From JBHEMK01 sp046262635 (GTDB lineage: Bacteria > Actinomycetota > Thermoleophilia > Gaiellales > Gaiellaceae), in the NCBI GenBank assembly GCA_046262635.1, contig JBHEMK010000074.1, forward strand, positions 1 through 8,801: a stretch of 8,801 nt of DNA, written 5' to 3'. The position numbers and the translations under genes are program-made. The notes beneath the pieces were generated by a model that was given only the letters and a program-made list of their open reading frames with translations, did no database searches and was not told the DNA's origin. The stretch's first letter is position 1. Each line of letters starts with the position of its first letter. Positions 5,840-8,801 of this stretch are shown one piece after another.

Positions 5840-6136
5840 TCAACCCTGCTCGAGCGGAGCCATCGTCAGCCCGTGACCTGCCAGCCGCTCCCAGTAGGCC
5901 TCCGCGGCCTCGCGGTGCCCCGACCAGACGATCGCCTGCCCGGCGTGGTGGATCCGGTCGGCGAGCCGCAGCCCCTGCTCGTAGGCCACGCCCGGGAGCA
6001 CGTCAGCGAGCGCGAGCGCCACGCCTTCGAACGTGTTGTGACTGTCGTTCAGGACGATCACGTGCCAGGGCCGGCCGAGGCCGATGCCCTCGCCGCGGTC
6101 GAGCCGCTCGCGCGGCGGCGTCGCGGTGATGCTCAC
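5840..6136 (-). CDS. clpS: ATP-dependent Clp protease adaptor ClpS
   Basis: A 98-aa N-degron adaptor that binds substrates with destabilising N-terminal residues and delivers them to a ClpA/ClpC unfoldase with ClpP. A short, flexible N-terminus (about 1-22) precedes the core from RPWHVIVLNDSHNTFEGV (22-39) to the end LTMAPLEQG. N30 and D31 match the E. coli N34/D35 pocket residues, T35 is conserved in the NT motif, and H64 in IHHAGQAIV matches E. coli H66. The third acidic pocket residue (E. coli D36) is Ser32. I chose the GTG at 6136 because a TACGAT -10 ends 6 nt before it. An ATG at 6169 would add 11 residues (MPRTLSNYDSA) but would overlap the divergent aminotransferase start and include the promoter. 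No clpA/C or clpP gene is in the window. Confidence 0.9.
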   Translation of the reverse strand: MSITATPPRERLDRGEGIGLGRPWHVIVLNDSHNTFEGVALALADVLPGVAYEQGLRLADRIHHAGQAIVWSGHREAAEAYWERLAGHGLTMAPLEQG

Positions 6137-6160
6137 AGCTGAATCGTAGTTCGATAGCGT
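6132..6160 (+). promoter_or_regulatory. Promoter of the class V aminotransferase, apparently leaderless
   Basis: TAGCGT at 6155-6160 fits TANNNT and ends 7 nt before the ATG at 6168. CTCACA at 6132-6137 matches four of six -35 consensus bases at a 17-bp spacer, and overlaps the first codons of clpS on the other strand. No Shine-Dalgarno sequence precedes the ATG. Confidence 0.55.
6143..6148 (-). promoter_or_regulatory. -10 element of clpS, apparently leaderless
   Basis: Read on the minus strand, TACGAT ends 6 nt before the GTG at 6136. No good -35 is visible at 16-18 bp, where the sequence overlaps the start of the divergent aminotransferase gene. This hexamer lies only 6 bp from the -10 of the opposite promoter (6155-6160). 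Confidence 0.5.
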
Positions 6161-6167
6161 CCTTGGC

Positions 6168-7331
6168 ATGCGCGCCGTCACTCTCGACGTCGAAGCGGCC
6201 CGCCGCCGCTTCTCGGCGCTGCAGACCGACCTCGTCTTCCTGGACGGACCCGGCGGCACGCAGGTGCCCGACTCGGTGATCGAGACGATCTCGCGCTACT
6301 TCCGCGAGGACAACGCCAATGCCGGTGGGCCGTTCTCGACAAGCCGGCGAACCGATGCCGTGATCGCGCAGGCACGCCTGGCCGCCGGCGAATTCCTCGG
6401 CTGCGAGCCGGAGGAGGCGATCTTCGGCGCGAACATGACCTCCCTCAACTTCACGCTCAGCCGGACGGTCGGCCGCGAGCTCCAGCCCGGGGACGAAATC
6501 GTCGTGACCCGCCTTGACCACGACGGCAACGTCTCGCCCTGGCTCGAGCTCGCCCGCGACAGGCAGCTCGAGGTCCGCCTCGTGGACGTCCGGGACGACA
6601 CGACGATCGACTACGACGACCTCGAGCGTCAGCTCTCCGAGCGGACGCGCGTCGTTGCTTTCCCCGTCGCCTCAAACGCCGTCGGGACCCTCACCGAGGT
6701 GCAACGCATAGTCGACCTCGCCCATGCAGCCGGCGCACTCGCCTGGGCCGATGCCGTCCACTACGCGCCGCACGGCCCGATCGACGTCGGCGACTGGGGC
6801 GTTGACGTCCTGATCTGCTCGCCCTACAAGTTCTTCGGACCCCACCTCGGACTGGCCTACGGCCGTGCCGACCTGCTTGAGGCCTGGCGGCCTTATAAGG
6901 TGCGGCCGGCCTCCGACCAGCCGCTCGGGCACCGCTTCGAGACGGGCACGGCGCCGCATGAGCTGCTTGCGGGTTTCGTCGCCGCCGTCGACTACCTCCG
7001 GTCGCTCGGCTGGGGCTCAATCGCAGCGCACGAGCGGGAGTTGGGGCAGCGCTTCCTCGACGGACTGCCCAGTCGGGCGACGCTGCACGGACTGCCGACG
7101 ATGGACGGCCGTGTCCCGACTTTTGCCTTCAGCGTCGAGGGCCTGAGCGCGAGCGCGGCTGCCGGGCGGCTCGGGGACCGAGGCTTCGCCGTCTGGCACG
7201 GCAACTACTACGCGGTCGAGATCATGGATCGGCTCGGCCTCGGCGCGGAGGGCGCCGTCCGCGTCGGTTTCGTCCACTACAACACCGCGGGCGAGGTTGA
7301 CCGGCTGCTCGAGGCCCTCGCCGAGCTGTGA
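6168..7331 (+). CDS. Class V aminotransferase, cysteine-desulfurase-like (VC1184-type subfamily)
   Basis: A 387-aa PLP enzyme of fold type I. FLDGPGGTQVP (24-34) is the N-terminal hallmark of the cysteine-desulfurase-like VC1184 subfamily. The PLP environment is visible: LDHDGN near 116-121 with H118 as the ring-stacking residue, ADAVHYAPHG (194-203) with D195 for the pyridine nitrogen, and SPYKFFGPHLG (218-228) with K221 as the Schiff-base lysine. The C-terminal FVHYNTAGEVDRLLEAL (368-384) is typical. In the region where SufS/IscS carry the active-site Cys (about 340-350) the sequence is AVWHGNYYA, with no cysteine, so sulfur transfer is doubtful; a lyase, epimerase or desulfurase-like activity on another substrate is possible. 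It is the first gene of an overlapping operon; its TGA lies in a GTGA shared with the next ORF. Confidence 0.92.
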   Translation: MRAVTLDVEAARRRFSALQTDLVFLDGPGGTQVPDSVIETISRYFREDNANAGGPFSTSRRTDAVIAQARLAAGEFLGCEPEEAIFGANMTSLNFTLSRTVGRELQPGDEIVVTRLDHDGNVSPWLELARDRQLEVRLVDVRDDTTIDYDDLERQLSERTRVVAFPVASNAVGTLTEVQRIVDLAHAAGALAWADAVHYAPHGPIDVGDWGVDVLICSPYKFFGPHLGLAYGRADLLEAWRPYKVRPASDQPLGHRFETGTAPHELLAGFVAAVDYLRSLGWGSIAAHERELGQRFLDGLPSRATLHGLPTMDGRVPTFAFSVEGLSASAAAGRLGDRGFAVWHGNYYAVEIMDRLGLGAEGAVRVGFVHYNTAGEVDRLLEALAEL

Positions 7332-7597
7332 CGGATCCCGTCCAGCTCCTCCAGGAGCTGATCCGCTTTGACGCCACGAACCTGCCGGCCAAACGAGGGG
7401 CTGCGGTGGCGCACAACGAGGGCCCGCTAGGGGTGGCGAGAACCGAGAGCGCGCGTCACAGGCGGCAGTCGTGCCGCCCCAACCTCGTTGCTCGGCTGCG
7501 CGGTGAGGGCGGCCACCTGATGCCGCTCGTGCACGGAGCCGACAAGCGCGTCCGCGCCGAAGCGGTGTCCCGCGCCGTCGAGTCCTATCCCCCGTGA
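7328..7597 (+). pseudogene. M20-family metallopeptidase remnant, in-frame internal deletion
   Basis: An 89-codon ORF that resembles both ends of an M20 peptidase/deacylase (normally about 400-450 aa) with the middle missing. Residues 1-20 (TDPVQLLQELIRFDATNLP) and about 51-60 (PNLVARLRGE) correspond to the N-terminus up to the strand before the HGHxD zinc motif. The next residues jump to a C-terminal signature, MPLVHGADKRVRAEAV (about 65-80), like the family's HGxDERVP segment. The first metal motif, the catalytic Glu and most of the zinc ligands are absent, so peptidase activity is not expected. Residues 21-50 keep the spacing but show many Arg and other substitutions. The GTG overlaps the aminotransferase stop (GTGA) and its own stop overlaps the next start, so frame and translational coupling survive. 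It may be a dead gene or a repurposed small protein. Confidence 0.72.
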
Positions 7598-8538
7598 GGA
7601 TCCTCGTCCTCGGCGGGACGCTCTTCCTCGGTCGCGTCTTCGTCGAGGCCGCGCTCGCGGGCGGCCACGAGCTCACGCTGTTCACCCGCGGCCAGACGAA
7701 CCCCGGCCTCTTCGCAGAGGCTGAGCGGCTGTACGGCGACCGCGCCAGCGACCTCTCCGCACTCGAGGGCCGACGGTGGGAGGTCGCGGTCGACACGTCC
7801 ACGTTTCTTCCCCGTGTCGTGCGGCTGTCGGCCGAGGCGTTGCGCAACCGGGTCGGCCTCTACCTCTACGTCTCCAGCATCTCTGCCTACGCGGACCTGT
7901 CCCTGCCGCCGGTCGAGGGAGCAGCCGTCGCGACCGGTGCGACGGACGAGTCGGAGGAGCACTATGGCGCCCTCAAGGCGGCCTGCGAGCGGGTCGTCGA
8001 GCAGTGCTACGGCGATCGGGCGCTGATCGTCCGACCCGGCCTGATCGTCGGCCCGCACGACCCCACGGGCCGCTTCACCTACTGGCCGCACAGGGTCGCC
8101 CGCGGCGGCCGCATCCTGGCGCCGGGGAGGCCGGACGACCCGAAGCAGTTCATCGATGTCCGCGACCTGGCGGAGTGGATGCTGCGCCGGATCGGGTGGA
8201 ACGAGGGCGGGCTCACCAACGCGACCGGCTTGCCGATCCCCTTCGGTGCAATCCTGACAACCTGCTGCCGCGTCTCGGGGAGCGACGCCGACTTGATCTG
8301 GGTCCCGAACGAACGGCTGCTCGCCGAGGGCCTCGGCGAGTGGACGGAGCTGCCGCTTTGGATCGCCTCGCCGGAGTACGCGGGAATGCAGCAGGCCGAC
8401 GTCACGCGCGCGATCGCAGCAGGACTGACGCTCAGGCCGCTCGCGGAAACGATCCGCGCCACGCTCGACGACGCCGAACCGAAGGAAGGCGTCGGCCTCG
8501 CAGTGGAGCGCGAGGTCGAGCTGCTCGCGCGTGCCTGA
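7594..8538 (+). CDS. NAD-dependent epimerase/dehydratase-like extended SDR
   Basis: A 314-aa atypical extended SDR with an N-terminal Rossmann fold: MRILVLGGTLFLGR carries the nucleotide motif GGTLFLG at 7-13 after strand one. VSSISAY at 93-99 supplies the Ser region, and HYGALK holds Y124 and K128 of the YxxxK motif. RPGLIVGPHDPTGRFTYWP at 147-165 and FIDVRDLAEWM at 186-196 are typical of the NAD-epimerase and CSP41/isoflavone-reductase-like group seen in actinomycetes. The C-terminal part (ADLIWVPNERLL, then TLRPLAETIRATL) is the expected substrate domain. Sugar or other substrate unknown. The GTG start shares a GTGA with the remnant's stop and gives the standard N-terminus. It is the third gene of the operon and appears intact. 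Four closely spaced cysteines (C131, C138, C224, C225) are noted but are not a known metal motif. Confidence 0.9.
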   Translation: MRILVLGGTLFLGRVFVEAALAGGHELTLFTRGQTNPGLFAEAERLYGDRASDLSALEGRRWEVAVDTSTFLPRVVRLSAEALRNRVGLYLYVSSISAYADLSLPPVEGAAVATGATDESEEHYGALKAACERVVEQCYGDRALIVRPGLIVGPHDPTGRFTYWPHRVARGGRILAPGRPDDPKQFIDVRDLAEWMLRRIGWNEGGLTNATGLPIPFGAILTTCCRVSGSDADLIWVPNERLLAEGLGEWTELPLWIASPEYAGMQQADVTRAIAAGLTLRPLAETIRATLDDAEPKEGVGLAVEREVELLARA

Positions 8539-8801
8539 CGCCGACTACAGCGCCACCCCGCTGGGTGTCAAGCTCGGTGCCAAGCCAGACGTCGAGGTGC
8601 TCGTCCTCTTCACGGCGCGGCACGCGGAGCTCGAGCGCCGGTTCGCCCGGTTGCAGGACACCATGCGCCCCGCCGACGGCCTCTGGATCGCATGGCCGAA
8701 GCAGACCGCGAAACTCGACACCGACCTGACGTTCGAGCTCGTCCAGCAGATCGGCCTCGCCCACGGCCTCGTCGACAACAAGTCTGCATCGATCGACGAG
8801 A
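8531..8801 (+). CDS. DUF3052-like protein, N-terminal part (runs off the window)
   Basis: A GTG at 8531 overlaps the epimerase stop by 8 bp and opens a frame to the window edge (90 codons seen). The product begins PDADYSATPLGVKLGAKP, then EVLVLFTARHAELERRF, GLWIAWPK (near residues 50-57), and TDLTFELVQQIGLAHGLVDNK, followed by SASIDE at the edge. These match small actinobacterial proteins annotated DUF3052, whose function is unknown. Homologues as I recall them have about 30 residues between the KLGIKPG-like start and the VLLF strand (a segment with an APEGF motif). Here these two elements are joined directly (AKPDVEVLVLF), suggesting an in-frame internal deletion. The frame stays open and the rest is well conserved. 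It is the last visible gene of the aminotransferase operon. Confidence 0.75.
   Translation, partial: MPDADYSATPLGVKLGAKPDVEVLVLFTARHAELERRFARLQDTMRPADGLWIAWPKQTAKLDTDLTFELVQQIGLAHGLVDNKSASIDE

Noticed and set aside
5505..5843. 112-codon minus-strand ORF filling the clpS to oxidoreductase gap
   Set aside because: No recognisable family. It would overlap the oxidoreductase start and run through its well-formed promoter, so it is not supported as a gene.
4461..5876. 471-codon plus-strand ORF opposite the saccharopine-dehydrogenase-like gene and the gap
   Set aside because: Extreme Arg/Pro/Ala/Ser composition with no domains. It is explained by the opposite-strand gene's codon bias.
6137..6259. 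N-terminal extension of ClpS to an upstream start
   Set aside because: The extra residues are Arg/Ser-rich, unlike ClpS, and would overlap the 5' end of the aminotransferase. The GTG at 6136 has a properly placed -10.
1..8801. Mobile element, CRISPR, phage, toxin-antitoxin or defence system
   Set aside because: No transposase, integrase, terminal inverted repeats, direct-repeat arrays or recognisable defence domains were seen on either strand.

Overview
The window is high-GC DNA (about 70% by eye) with strong third-position G/C bias, GTG and ATG starts, and short or overlapping gene junctions. The gene styles suggest a high-GC actinomycete, and the proteins resemble those of the deep-branching class Thermoleophilia. 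That lineage is inferred from protein style, since there is no rRNA here. I found no tRNA, CRISPR array, insertion sequence, phage gene or defence cassette. This is mostly a chromosomal housekeeping and metabolic region with several odd details.

Layout. 1-363 (+): C-terminal end of an acetyl-CoA-synthetase-type enzyme. 499-1269 (+): classical short-chain dehydrogenase with its own promoter, whose spacer holds a perfect palindrome. 1258-1395 (-): probable 45-aa small gene that overlaps the dehydrogenase's 3' end. 1441-3156 (+): glutamine-dependent NAD+ synthetase NadE. 4121-3153 (-): fusion of a Mug-type mismatch uracil/thymine DNA glycosylase and a Nudix hydrolase, convergent with nadE; the two stop codons share one CTAG. 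4462-4262 (-): 66-aa uncharacterised protein. 5538-4492 (-): saccharopine-dehydrogenase-like oxidoreductase. 5539-5839: 301 bp with no recognisable gene. 6136-5840 (-): ClpS adaptor, divergent from 6168-7331 (+), a class V aminotransferase. The aminotransferase leads an interlocked operon: an M20-peptidase remnant (7328-7597), an extended-SDR NAD-dependent epimerase-like protein (7594-8538), and a DUF3052-like protein (8531 to the edge) that looks internally shortened.

How the genes are expressed. Six of the free-standing starts (499, 1441, 4462, 5538, 6136, 6168) have a TANNNT -10 hexamer ending exactly 6 or 7 nt before the start codon, the geometry of actinobacterial leaderless transcripts. 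The operon-internal genes instead start inside the stop of the previous gene (GTGA junctions). The NAD(P)-linked genes (nadE, two SDR-type proteins, the saccharopine-dehydrogenase-like protein) share cofactor chemistry but sit in different transcription units, so I do not claim one pathway.

No wholly new system is demonstrable from the sequence. The most notable items are the leaderless promoter set with a very compact bidirectional promoter, the Mug-Nudix fusion, an in-frame remnant of an M20 peptidase held between overlapping junctions, two small proteins, and the palindrome in the dehydrogenase promoter.
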